Below, in pieces: positions 8,341-16,253 of a stretch of DNA of 64,000 nt. How positions within the stretch are numbered: the first letter of the stretch is position 1; every line of letters starts with the position of its first letter. The stretch is from DASXRA01 sp963737425 (lineage in GTDB: Bacteria > Actinomycetota > Actinomycetes > Mycobacteriales > Jatrophihabitantaceae): positions 434,001 to 498,000 of the forward strand of contig CAVTSX010000010.1 of the NCBI GenBank assembly GCA_963737425.1, written 5' to 3'. Made by a program: the position numbers and the translations under genes. Under the pieces are notes generated by a model. That model saw only the letters and a program-made list of their open reading frames with translations. It was not told where the DNA came from and searched no databases.

Positions 8341-8730
8341 ATGAGCATCTCGATACGCCACGTGACGATCGACTGCGCCGACCCCTTTGAGCTCGCCGGC
8401 TTCTGGCATCAGGTCACCGGATGGCCCCGTTCGGACCAGGACTTCGCCGGCGACCCCGAGGCCTCGCTGATCGCGCCGGACGGTGCGACCGGCCTGTGGT
8501 TCCAGCAGGTCGCTGAGGTCAGGACACACAAGAACCGGGTGCACTTCGACATCGCCCCGCACGATCACACCCGGGACGAGGAGGTTTCGCGCCTGATCAG
8601 TCTTGGCGCGACGTTCATGGCAGATCACCGCCGCGCCGACGGCTCCGGGTGGGTCGTGCTTGCCGATCCGGCCGGCAACGAGTTCTGCGTGCTGCGCAGC
8701 GCGGCCGAACGCGGAAGCTCAGCGTATTAG
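8341..8730 (+). CDS. VOC superfamily (glyoxalase-like) protein
   Basis: A 129-residue single-domain protein. It begins with the strand SISIRHVTIDCADPFELAGFW and ends with WVVLADPAGNEFCVL, the two ends of a glyoxalase/bleomycin-resistance (VOC) fold of the Glyoxalase_6 type. His, Asp and Glu residues at canonical positions could bind metal. ATG at 8341 has GAAGG about 8 bases upstream. It is divergent from the deacetylase locus, and its 3' end overlaps the convergent DUF1844 gene by 12 bp. The substrate cannot be predicted. Confidence 0.75.
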   Translation: MSISIRHVTIDCADPFELAGFWHQVTGWPRSDQDFAGDPEASLIAPDGATGLWFQQVAEVRTHKNRVHFDIAPHDHTRDEEVSRLISLGATFMADHRRADGSGWVVLADPAGNEFCVLRSAAERGSSAY

Positions 8731-9159
8731 CGCCTCGCCGGGTCCCTGACCCGGCTCGTCCGGGAACGACGAGGCTTCACGGAAGGCTGCTTGCAGGGTC
8801 TTGAGCCCGTCGCGCAACGGTGCGGCATGCGCCCCGAGGAATTCCTGGGACGCGGCGACGAGCCCAGCCAACGCGGTGATCAGCCGGCGCGCCTCGTCCA
8901 GGTCCAGATGCGGCTCACCGTCCGGAGTCAGGCCGAGATTCTCCGCCGACGCGCTGATCAGCATCACGGCCGCGCGCGTGATGACCTCGACGGCAGAGGT
9001 GGGCGCGAGTTCGCCGTCGGGAAGGGAATCCAGCGTTTCGAAGCCGTGCGCAGGCAGTGGGATGCCGTTGGTGGGGTGTGGCCGCGATGAACTGCCAGGC
9101 TCGCCGCGGCCTTGGCGTCGTTCGGCCGTGGTTACCGGACTTGGGTCGGTGTCTTGCAC
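8719..9159 (-). CDS. DUF1844 domain protein
   Basis: A 146-residue protein of unknown function. A polar, Pro/Ser-rich N-terminus (about 1-50) precedes a helical domain (about 55-125) with SAVEVITRAAVMLISASAENLG and LDEARRLITALAGL, the DUF1844 pattern. It starts with GTG at 9159, just in front of and divergent from the infC operon, a neighbour arrangement familiar in Actinobacteria. The likely infC promoter overlaps its start codon. The C-terminus overlaps the VOC gene by 12 bp. Confidence 0.75.
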   Translation of the reverse strand: MQDTDPSPVTTAERRQGRGEPGSSSRPHPTNGIPLPAHGFETLDSLPDGELAPTSAVEVITRAAVMLISASAENLGLTPDGEPHLDLDEARRLITALAGLVAASQEFLGAHAAPLRDGLKTLQAAFREASSFPDEPGQGPGEALIR

Positions 9160-9170
9160 GCTGTTACCCT
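9141..9170 (+). promoter_or_regulatory. probable promoter of the infC operon
   Basis: TTGGGT at 9141-9146 and TACCCT at 9165-9170 are separated by 18 bases, a fair match to housekeeping -35/-10 boxes. Transcription would begin near 9177 and give a leader of about 260 nt before infC. This is a prediction by eye. Confidence 0.45.
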
Positions 9171-9184
9171 GTCATTGCGACCAG

Positions 9185-9385
9185 CCTCCGCCGCAGGCGG
9201 GGGTGTGCAAGCGGAAGCCGTCCAGTCAGCCTGATATGACTGGCACCGTCTCCCACCCGAGCCGCCTCGGCGCGCCGGGTCCGGTCCGTGGCGTCACCGT
9301 CCTGGTGACGTGGCGACGCGTCGGCGTCGCATGCGGACCGGTCGGCAGACCTCGGCCCCGTGCGCATCGCCGCCGCGGGGCCTTT
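9185..9385 (+). promoter_or_regulatory. structured infC leader with attenuator-like hairpins
   Basis: Three stems are visible: CCTCCGCC-gca-GGCGGGGG (9185-9203), GCGACGC-gtcg-GCGTCGC (9313-9330) and GGCCCCG...CGGGGCC followed by TTT (9354-9385). The last resembles an intrinsic terminator placed 53 bases before the IF-3 start. infC-rpmI-rplT operons are autoregulated in other bacteria, so a leader of this kind is expected. The mechanism here is an inference. Confidence 0.5.
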
Positions 9386-9437
9386 CGGCGTCCGCGTCCA
9401 GAACTACAACGAGCACTGGAACGACCAAGGAGGTCCC

Positions 9438-9998
9438 ATCAGCTCCGAACCCAGGATCAACGACCGGATCCGCGTGCCCGAGGTCAGACTCGTCGGCCCT
9501 GAGGGCGAACAGGTCGGCATCGTGCCGATCGGCAAGGCCCTCGAACTGGCGGCCGAGGCCGATCTGGATTTGGTCGAGGTTGCCCCCATGGCACGCCCGC
9601 CCGTCTGCAAGCTCATGGACTACGGCAAGTTCAAGTACGAGAGCGCGCAGAAGGCCCGCGAAGCCAGGCGCAATCAAACCCAAACGGTCATCAAAGAGAT
9701 GAAGCTGCGCCCGAAGATCGACTCGCACGACTATCTGACCAAGAAGGGTCATGTCGAGCGGTTCCTGAAGCAGGGCGACAAGGTGAAAGTCACGATCATG
9801 TTCCGTGGTCGCGAGCAGTCCCGTCCCGAATTGGGATTCCGGCTGCTGCAGCGTCTGGCCGACGACATCGTCGAGCTCGGCTTCGTCGAGTCCTCGCCGA
9901 AGCAGGACGGGCGGAACATGATCATGGTCGTGGCGCCGCACCGCAATGTGAAACCCGTGAAGCACGCGGGTCCGGCCGCCGACGGCGGCCACGAATAG
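9438..9998 (+). CDS. infC: translation initiation factor IF-3
   Basis: A 186-residue IF-3. The N-domain holds RINDRIRVPEVRLVGPEGEQ and CKLMDYGKFKYE; the C-domain holds KLRPKIDSHDYLTKKGH and VTIMFRGREQSR. I place the start at the rare codon ATC (9438), because a near-perfect AAGGAGGT lies just upstream at 9427-9434 and the protein then begins ISSEPRIND, as IF-3 usually does. IF-3 genes often use AUU or AUC starts, through which IF-3 represses its own translation. The frame stays open upstream to GTG 9360, which would add 26 residues unlike the family. Confidence 0.95.
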   Translation: MSSEPRINDRIRVPEVRLVGPEGEQVGIVPIGKALELAAEADLDLVEVAPMARPPVCKLMDYGKFKYESAQKAREARRNQTQTVIKEMKLRPKIDSHDYLTKKGHVERFLKQGDKVKVTIMFRGREQSRPELGFRLLQRLADDIVELGFVESSPKQDGRNMIMVVAPHRNVKPVKHAGPAADGGHE

Positions 9999-10009
9999 AA
10001 GGACGATCA

Positions 10010-10204
10010 ATGCCTAAGAACAAGACGCACAGCGGGATGAAGAAGCGCATCAAAGTGACGGGCAGCGGCAAGTTACTGGCCGAGCGCGCCGGTAGGCGCC
10101 ACCTCCTTGAGCGCAAGCCCTCTACGCTGACGCGCCGCCTCGCCGGCACGACCGAGGTCGCAAAGCCGGACGTCCCGCGCGTGAAGAAGCTCCTCGGCCG
10201 ATAA
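10010..10204 (+). CDS. rpmI: 50S ribosomal protein L35
   Basis: A 64-residue basic protein starting MPKNKTHSGMKKRIKVTGSGK and ending in a lysine/arginine-rich tail, the full length of bacterial L35. It lies 11 bases after infC with GAAGGA before the ATG. Its position between infC and rplT is the conserved order. The following spacer to rplT is unusually long. Confidence 0.97.
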   Translation: MPKNKTHSGMKKRIKVTGSGKLLAERAGRRHLLERKPSTLTRRLAGTTEVAKPDVPRVKKLLGR

Positions 10205-10415
10205 CCCTCAGCGCCGAAGGCCAGGCAGCAGCGCGTGGCAGCCAGCAGTATCGGATCGCGATCAGCGGCCGGGCACCTGGCCGGCTACGCGTTGCCGAGC
10301 GCAATGAAGCCGAAGCCGCCGGTACGACAAGAAACCAGATCGGGTCGACATAGGCGAACGATGCCTGAAGCCCCGCCCCGCTGCCAGAGGGGCCTAAGAG
10401 ACCAAAGGAACAACA
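10205..10415 (+). promoter_or_regulatory. rpmI-rplT spacer with hairpin elements
   Basis: This 211-bp gap holds GCCGGGCAC/CTGGCCGGC-type self-complementary sequence (about 10268-10285) and a GCCCC...GGGGC stem shortly before rplT (about 10370-10394). No gene was recognised. The distance is long for genes usually close together, so an L20-responsive leader or a secondary promoter is possible. This rests on inspection only. Confidence 0.35.
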
Positions 10416-10814
10416 GTGGCACGCGTCAAGCGGGCAGTGAATGCCCATAAGAAGCGCCGGAGCACCCTCGAGGCCGCCAGCGGCTACCGCGGGCAGCGCT
10501 CACGGCTCTACCGCAAGGCCAAGGAGCAGTTGCTCCATTCCGCGACATACTCATACCGCGACCGCAAGGCGCGCAAGGGCGACTTCCGTCAGCTGTGGAT
10601 CACTCGGATCAACGCCGCCGCCCGTGCGAACGACATCACCTACAACCGGTTCATCCAGGGCCTGCGTCTGGCCGGCGTGACGGTCGACCGCAAGGTCCTG
10701 GCCGACCTCGCCGTCACCGACGAGGCCGCGTTCGCCGTCCTCGCCCAGGTGGCCAAGGACGCGGTTGCTTCGGTCGGCACGGGGGGAAGCGTCGAGTCCA
10801 ACTCGGCCGCTTGA
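10416..10814 (+). CDS. rplT: 50S ribosomal protein L20
   Basis: A 132-residue protein starting at GTG 10416 with AAAGGA upstream. It shows the L20 signatures KRRSTLEAASGYRGQRSRLY, KARKGDFRQLWITRINAAAR and YNRFIQGLRLAG. L20 assembles early on 23S rRNA and represses its own operon in several bacteria. The C-terminal 15 residues are a short acidic/serine extension. The stop overlaps the TTG start of the next gene (TTGA). Confidence 0.97.
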   Translation: MARVKRAVNAHKKRRSTLEAASGYRGQRSRLYRKAKEQLLHSATYSYRDRKARKGDFRQLWITRINAAARANDITYNRFIQGLRLAGVTVDRKVLADLAVTDEAAFAVLAQVAKDAVASVGTGGSVESNSAA

Positions 10815-11620
10815 TCTCCGACACCAATGCGCGGCTCGCGGCCGCCCGCCGGCTCACCCGCCGGCAGGCTCGTCGCGAGGGCGGTCGTTTCCTCGCCGAG
10901 GGCGCGCAGGCGGTGCGTGAGGCTTTGCGTCACCCGAAGGTCGTCGTGCAGATATTCGCCACAGCCGAAGCGCTGCAGCGCAACGTCACGCTGGTCGACA
11001 AGGCGCGCGCCGCCAGTATCCGAGTCGACGAGATCAGTGTGCGAGCCGCGGCTGGGCTGTCGGAGACGGTGACGCCGCAAGGGCTGGTCGCGGTGTGCCG
11101 CAAGATCGACGTCCCGCTCCGTAAGGCTTTCGCCGGCGAGCCTCGCCTGGTCGCCGTTCTGGTCGAAGCGAACGATCCGGGCAACGCCGGCACCATCCTC
11201 CGCACCGCCGACGCGGCCGGAGCGCAGGCACTGATCATGGCCGGCGACAGCGTCGACATCTACAGCGGCAAGGCGGTACGCGCCTCGGCCGGCAGCCTGT
11301 TCCATCTCGACGTCGTCGTCGACGCGCCGGTCGACGAGGTGCTCGAGCGTGCTCGCAAGGCCGGATGTGCCGTCTTCGCGGCCACCGGCTCCGGCGGCGA
11401 CGACGTCTCGCGGCTCGCGGCGGGTGACACACTCGCGGCTCCGACGGCCTGGCTGTTCGGCAACGAGGCGCGCGGGCTGCCCGAAGCCACCATCGACGCC
11501 GCCGACCGCGCAGTACGGGTGCCGATCTACGGTGCGGCGGAGAGCCTCAACGTGGCGGCCGCTGCGGCAATCTGTCTCTACGCATCGGCCGGCGCGCAAC
11601 GCCTCGTCGCCGCCCGGTAG
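10811..11620 (+). CDS. SpoU/TrmH-family rRNA (ribose-2'-O) methyltransferase
   Basis: A 269-residue SPOUT enzyme. The N-terminal substrate-binding part starts with NARLAAARRLTRRQARREGGRF, followed by the knotted methyltransferase domain with VEANDPGNAGTILRTADA (motif 1), WLFGNEARGLPE (motif 2) and ESLNVAAAAAICLY (motif 3). It methylates a ribose in RNA, probably 23S rRNA; the exact nucleotide cannot be read from sequence. TTG at 10811 overlaps the rplT stop and gives the N-terminus common in actinobacterial relatives. This is the usual neighbour of rplT (tsnR-like). Confidence 0.88.
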   Translation: MISDTNARLAAARRLTRRQARREGGRFLAEGAQAVREALRHPKVVVQIFATAEALQRNVTLVDKARAASIRVDEISVRAAAGLSETVTPQGLVAVCRKIDVPLRKAFAGEPRLVAVLVEANDPGNAGTILRTADAAGAQALIMAGDSVDIYSGKAVRASAGSLFHLDVVVDAPVDEVLERARKAGCAVFAATGSGGDDVSRLAAGDTLAAPTAWLFGNEARGLPEATIDAADRAVRVPIYGAAESLNVAAAAAICLYASAGAQRLVAAR

Positions 11621-11734
11621 GTCCACTGCTGGCGGCCTCGCAGGCGGGGCCTCGCGCCTTCCGAGACCCTGAATTCCTGCGTGATAGGTTCGCCTAACCT
11701 CGTCGTCTCATCCCGAAAGGGCGCTTGCCTCGTC

Positions 11735-12523
11735 ATGAGCTACATCAAGTTGCCGGCCTTCGACGAGTCCGGCTATGTCGTTCTCGACTCCTACGACCAG
11801 TCGCAGGACCCAGCGGAGTGGCTCGACATCGAATATGTCGACTGGAAGTCCTCGGGCGATACCCGCTTCGCGCCGCTGGCCAGTGCGTACGGCGACATGG
11901 AGTGCAACGGCTTCTGGAACCACACGCCTGCCAAGACCGACAAGGACGGCGTCTGGGTACAGGCGAACGTCGACAAAGCACCTCGTTTGACGGCCAGGGC
12001 GCAGGAGCCCGGTGCCAACGTCGGCCGCTGTCGGGTTATCGAACTGCAGCCGAATACCTATGCCGAGAGCATCTACAACCTGCACCGTGACGACAACAAC
12101 CGCCTCAACCCTGAGGGCACCGGCTGGGTCGTGCGTGGTTTCTTCAACCTGACCGACAACCCCGACTCGGTGATGGTCCTGCGCGAGGACAAGGACGACC
12201 CGTCCACCGAGACGCGCATCCCGTTGCCGGCCGGCGCCCAGGTCATCATCGACACCCAGCGCCTGTGGCATGCGGTGTGGCACCCGGGCGACACCCCGCG
12301 TTACTGCCTGATCACCTCGTGGGAGTCCGGCCCGGACCTCGATGCCTACATCCAGAAGCTGAACCCGCGCTCGAAGATCGCGAGCAGCCCGATCGACCCG
12401 GAGTTCGCCGAGAAGGCCTACGCCGAGGTGGCCGAGCGTGTTGCCGCACGCGCGGCGGCCCGTGCGGCGCAGAACGGCGGCATGGACGCTCCGGCCGAGC
12501 AAGAAGTCAAGTCCGAAGCCTGA
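11735..12523 (+). CDS. uncharacterised protein with a 2OG-Fe(II)-oxygenase-like metal site
   Basis: A 262-residue soluble protein, not assigned to a named family. It shows the spacing of a double-stranded beta-helix oxygenase: H117-x-D119 (in YNLHRDDNNR), a GWVVRGFFNLT strand, a likely distal histidine at 179 (LWHAVWH) and an arginine ten residues later (R189, PRYCLITSW). In 2OG-dependent oxygenases these bind Fe(II) and 2-oxoglutarate. The C-terminal 45 residues are an Ala/Glu-rich helix. ATG 11735 is chosen over ATG 11681 because MSYIKLPAFDESGY begins the conserved-looking part. It is monocistronic, with a strong hairpin after it. Function by inference only. Confidence 0.55.
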   Translation: MSYIKLPAFDESGYVVLDSYDQSQDPAEWLDIEYVDWKSSGDTRFAPLASAYGDMECNGFWNHTPAKTDKDGVWVQANVDKAPRLTARAQEPGANVGRCRVIELQPNTYAESIYNLHRDDNNRLNPEGTGWVVRGFFNLTDNPDSVMVLREDKDDPSTETRIPLPAGAQVIIDTQRLWHAVWHPGDTPRYCLITSWESGPDLDAYIQKLNPRSKIASSPIDPEFAEKAYAEVAERVAARAAARAAQNGGMDAPAEQEVKSEA

Positions 12524-12535
12524 GTTGACCCGCAC

Positions 12536-12578
12536 GAAGGCCGCTGCGCTTCACATGTCTCATGGCGCGGCGGTCTTC
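12536..12578 (+). terminator. long hairpin after the oxygenase-like gene
   Basis: GAAGGCCGCTGCGC (12536-12549) pairs along all 14 positions with GCGCGGCGGTCTTC (12565-12578), with two G-U pairs and a 15-base loop. There is no clear U-run, as is common for actinobacterial terminators. It separates this gene from pheST. Confidence 0.65.
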
Positions 12579-12669
12579 GACTGTCTGGTGCGGGCGCCTA
12601 TTCGGTGTGGGCGCCGCGCAGGCGAACCCTAGACTCGTCCCGCCAGCCCGCTCAGCAACGAGGACCCTC

Positions 12670-13764
12670 ATGAGCTACGACCCGGTCGTGCCGCACGCAT
12701 TGCAGCCGGACACCCTGCAGGCAAGCGTCGACGACGCGCTGCGCGCGATCGCCAAGGCATCCGATCTGGACGAGTTGAAGGCTGCCCGCATCGCACACGC
12801 CGGCGATCGGTCGCCGCTCTCGCTCGCCAATCGCGAGATCGGCACACTCCCGCCGGCGGCGAAGGCAGCGGCGGGCCAGCGGGTTGGCCGCGCGCGAGGC
12901 GAGGTCAAGGCGGCACTCGAGAGCCGCCAGGTCGACCTCGAGGCCGAGCGCGACGCCCGCGTCCTCGTCGACGAGGCGGTCGACGTCACGCTGCCTTGGG
13001 ACCACCGGATCGAAGGCGCCCGTCACCCGTTGACGACGATCCAGGAGTTCATCGGCGACGTCTTCATCGCGATGGGGTACGACGTCGTCGAGGGCCCGGA
13101 GATCGAGACGGAGTGGCTCAGCTTCGACGCGCTCAACATCGGGCCGGACCATCCGGCGCGCACGCTGCTCGACACGTTCTATGTCGCGCCACCCGATTCG
13201 AGGCTGGTCCTTCGCCCGCACACCTCACCCGCCCAGGCCAGGACGATGCTCGAGCGCGATCCGCCCATCTACGTGATCTGCCCGGGCAAGACCTTCCGCA
13301 CCGACGAACTCGACGCGACGCACACACCGGTGTTCCACCAGGTCGAAGGGCTTGTCATCGACGAGGGCATCACGATGGCCCATCTGAAAGGCACCCTCGA
13401 CCACATGGCCGAGGCGTTCTTCGGGCCGGGCATCGTCACCCGGCTGCGCCCGTCCTACTTCCCGTTCACCGAGCCCAGCGCCGAGCCTGACCTGCTCTGC
13501 TTCGTGTGCCGCGGCGAGTCGGTCGGCAACCCGGACTGGAACTGCCGGACCTGTGGCAGCGAGGGGTGGATCGAATGGGGCGGGTGCGGCATGGTCAACC
13601 CCCGGGTGCTGCGCGCCTGCGGAATCGACCCGGACCGCTACTCCGGCTTCGCCTTCGGCATGGGTATCGAGCGCACCATGATGTTCCGCAACAACGCCGC
13701 CGACATGCGTGACATGGTCGAGGGCGACGTCCGGTTCACCCAGGCATTCGGGATGGAGGCCTGA
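12670..13764 (+). CDS. pheS: phenylalanyl-tRNA synthetase alpha subunit
   Basis: A 364-residue class II synthetase subunit that charges tRNA-Phe as an alpha2beta2 tetramer. The N-terminal coiled coil (about 1-90) is followed by the catalytic domain with HPLTTIQEFIGDVF, LLRPHTSP-type motif 2 (here VLRPHTSPAQARTM), FHQVEGL, and motif 3 at GFAFGMGIERTMM. Cysteines in LLCFVCRGESVGNPDWNCRTCG form a zinc-finger-like insertion seen in many actinobacterial PheS. ATG 12670 gives the usual length. The stop overlaps pheT by one base. Confidence 0.96.
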   Translation: MSYDPVVPHALQPDTLQASVDDALRAIAKASDLDELKAARIAHAGDRSPLSLANREIGTLPPAAKAAAGQRVGRARGEVKAALESRQVDLEAERDARVLVDEAVDVTLPWDHRIEGARHPLTTIQEFIGDVFIAMGYDVVEGPEIETEWLSFDALNIGPDHPARTLLDTFYVAPPDSRLVLRPHTSPAQARTMLERDPPIYVICPGKTFRTDELDATHTPVFHQVEGLVIDEGITMAHLKGTLDHMAEAFFGPGIVTRLRPSYFPFTEPSAEPDLLCFVCRGESVGNPDWNCRTCGSEGWIEWGGCGMVNPRVLRACGIDPDRYSGFAFGMGIERTMMFRNNAADMRDMVEGDVRFTQAFGMEA

Positions 13765-16235
13765 TGCGCGCCCCGGTGAGCTGGGTGGCCGAGCACGTCG
13801 ACCTGCCCGAGGGAACCACGCCCCGCGAGCTCGGCGAGGCGTTGGTGCGCGTCGGCCTCGAGGTCGAGCGGGTCGATTCCGCCGCAGACGCAATGTCCGG
13901 GCCGATCGTGCTGGGCACGGTGCTGTCCTTCGCGGACGAGCCGCAGCGTAACGGCAAGACTATCCGCTGGTGCAGCGTCGACGCGGGCGAGCGCGAGCCG
14001 CGCGGAATCGTGTGCGGCGCGCACAATTTCGCCGAAGGCGACCTCGTGGTGGTCGCGTTGCCGGGCGCGGTGCTGCCCGGTGACTTCGCGATCAGCGCAC
14101 GCAAGACCTACGGCCACGTGTCCGACGGCATGATCTGCTCGGTCCGCGAGCTGGGCATCGGCGACGAGCACACGGGAATCCTGGTGCTCGCCCCCGATGC
14201 CGGTAAGCCCGGCGACGATGCGCTCGAAGTACTGGGTCTGCGCGAGCACGTCCTCGACATCGCGGTCACCGCGGATCGGGGCTACTGCCTGTCCGTGCGC
14301 GGTCTGGCCCGCGAGGCATCCGCGGCGTTCGGGGTTGCCTTCCACGACGTCGCCGAATCGGTGACGGTGCCGCCCGCCGACGGCGGCGCGTATGTCGTGA
14401 CCGTCGACGACCCGGCGGCGTGCGACCAGTTCTCGGCCCGGGCGATCACCGGACTCGATCCCGCGGCGGCAAGCCCCGAGTGGATGCGCCGCCGGCTGCG
14501 GCAATCCGGCATGCGGCCCATCTCGCTGGCCGTCGACATTGCGAACTACGTGATGCTGGAGACCGGCCAGCCGCTGCACACGTTCGACCGCGCCAAACTG
14601 TCCGGTCCGATCGGCGTGCGCCGGGCGCGAGCCGGCGAGCGACTGTCCACATTGGACGGAGCGGACCGCCCGCTTCATCCCGACGATGTGGTGGTCACCG
14701 ACGACACCGGTCCGATCGCACTCGCAGGCGTGATGGGGGGTGCGTCCACCGAGATCGACGAGTCGACCACCGACATCGTTCTCGAGGCGGCCCATTGGGC
14801 GCCGGTCGCAATATCGCGCGCGGTGCGCAGGCACAAGCTGCCGAGCGAGGCGGCCAAACGCTTCGAGCGTGGGGTCGACCCGCAGATCGCGGCGGTCGCC
14901 CTGCAGCGATGCGTCGATCTGCTTGTCGAGTACGGGGGAGCGAGCGCAGTCGAGGGCTTCACGGTCGTCGGCACCGGCCCGGCGCCGGCGCAGATCTCGC
15001 TCGCTGCGTCGCGTCCAGCAGCCGTGGCGGGCATGCTGATCGACGACGCGACGGTGATCGCCCGGCTCGCCCAGGTCGGCTGCGCCGTCGAGGGCACGGG
15101 CACGTTGCGCGTGATCGCGCCGGCTTGGCGGCCCGATCTTCTCGACCCGGCCGACCTGGTCGAGGAGGTCGTGCGCCTGGAGGGCTACGACAAGATTCCG
15201 TCGGTGCTGCCGACGCCGCCGGCCGGACGCGGGCTGACTGACGAGCAACGCCTGCGGCGCACCGTCTCCCGGGCGCTGGGCGCCGCCGGGTACACCGAGG
15301 TCCTCAGCTACCCATTCGTCGCGACGTCGGTGCACGACGCCTTCGGCTTGCCCGCGGACGACGCACGCCGCAAGGCCGCCCGGCTGGTCAACCCGATCTC
15401 TGAGACTGAGCCGGAGTTGCGCACGTCCTTGCTGCCGGGCCTGCTCACCACCCTCAAGCGCAATGCCGGGCGTGGCATGCGCGACCTCGCGCTGTTCGAG
15501 ATGGGCCTGGTGTATCTGCCGCGCGACGACGCGCCGCCGGTCCCCGAGCCAGGCGTCGACCACCGGCCCTCGGACCAGGAGGTGGCCGCGCTATACGCGG
15601 GTGTGCCACCCCAGCCGCGACACGCAGCCGTCGTTCTGGCCGGAGAGGTCGAGCGTTCGGGCTGGTGGGGCGCGGGACGCGCTGCGACCTGGTCGGATGC
15701 GGTGCAGGCTGCCCGGGTGATCGCCGAGGCGGCGCGAGCCGAACTCGCCATTCGCCGTGGTCAGTTCGCACCGTGGCATCCGGGCCGATGCGCCGAGCTT
15801 GTGCTTGACGGCGCGGTTATCGGTCACGCCGGCGAACTGCATCCGCGGGTCATCGCGGCGCTCGAACTGCCGGCGCGAACCGCGGCGATGGAACTCGACC
15901 TCGACGCGTTCGCCCCGCCTGCGCCGGCGCGTACCCCCGAGATCTCGCCGTTCCCGCCGGTGCTGCTCGACCTCGCCTTGGTTGTACCCGACGACGTTAC
16001 GGCCGCCGAGTTGTTCGCGGCGGTTCGCGAGGGCGCGGGCGAGCTGCTCGAGTCGATCCGGCTCTTCGACGTGTTCGCCGACGCCGAACGACTGGGAGCC
16101 GGTCGCAAGTCCGTGGCGTTCGCGTTGCGCCTTCGTGCGCCGGATCGGACGCTGACCGGTGACGAGGCCGCAGCGGCCCGCGACGCCGCGGTGGCGCGGG
16201 CTGCGCAGCTCTACGGCGCACGGCTGCGCACCTGA
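13764..16235 (+). CDS. pheT: phenylalanyl-tRNA synthetase beta subunit
   Basis: An 823-residue subunit. In order it has the N-terminal half-domain (RAPVSWVAEHVDLPEG), the EMAP/OB tRNA-binding fold (about 40-155), the B3/B4 editing region around residues 200-390, B5, the catalytic-like core with GYTEVLSYPFV and NPISETEPELRTSLLPGLL, and a C-terminal ferredoxin-like anticodon-binding domain ending near SVAFALRLRAPDRTLTGDE. ATG 13764 overlaps the pheS stop (TGATG). Length is normal. Confidence 0.96.
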   Translation: MRAPVSWVAEHVDLPEGTTPRELGEALVRVGLEVERVDSAADAMSGPIVLGTVLSFADEPQRNGKTIRWCSVDAGEREPRGIVCGAHNFAEGDLVVVALPGAVLPGDFAISARKTYGHVSDGMICSVRELGIGDEHTGILVLAPDAGKPGDDALEVLGLREHVLDIAVTADRGYCLSVRGLAREASAAFGVAFHDVAESVTVPPADGGAYVVTVDDPAACDQFSARAITGLDPAAASPEWMRRRLRQSGMRPISLAVDIANYVMLETGQPLHTFDRAKLSGPIGVRRARAGERLSTLDGADRPLHPDDVVVTDDTGPIALAGVMGGASTEIDESTTDIVLEAAHWAPVAISRAVRRHKLPSEAAKRFERGVDPQIAAVALQRCVDLLVEYGGASAVEGFTVVGTGPAPAQISLAASRPAAVAGMLIDDATVIARLAQVGCAVEGTGTLRVIAPAWRPDLLDPADLVEEVVRLEGYDKIPSVLPTPPAGRGLTDEQRLRRTVSRALGAAGYTEVLSYPFVATSVHDAFGLPADDARRKAARLVNPISETEPELRTSLLPGLLTTLKRNAGRGMRDLALFEMGLVYLPRDDAPPVPEPGVDHRPSDQEVAALYAGVPPQPRHAAVVLAGEVERSGWWGAGRAATWSDAVQAARVIAEAARAELAIRRGQFAPWHPGRCAELVLDGAVIGHAGELHPRVIAALELPARTAAMELDLDAFAPPAPARTPEISPFPPVLLDLALVVPDDVTAAELFAAVREGAGELLESIRLFDVFADAERLGAGRKSVAFALRLRAPDRTLTGDEAAAARDAAVARAAQLYGARLRT

Positions 16236-16253
16236 CCGAGGCGCTGCTGATGC

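Noticed and set aside
7701..8348. N-terminal 216 codons of the deacetylase/glycosyltransferase open frame
   Set aside because: This stretch is the small anchored protein gene read in another frame; ATG 7700 directly precedes the signal anchor of the enzyme.
12524..12669. T-box leader before pheS
   Set aside because: The spacer is only 146 bases, mostly taken by the terminator hairpin; no T-box core sequence or specifier loop seen.
13638..15563. 641-codon minus-strand frame over pheS and pheT
   Set aside because: Antisense shadow of pheT with no recognisable domain.
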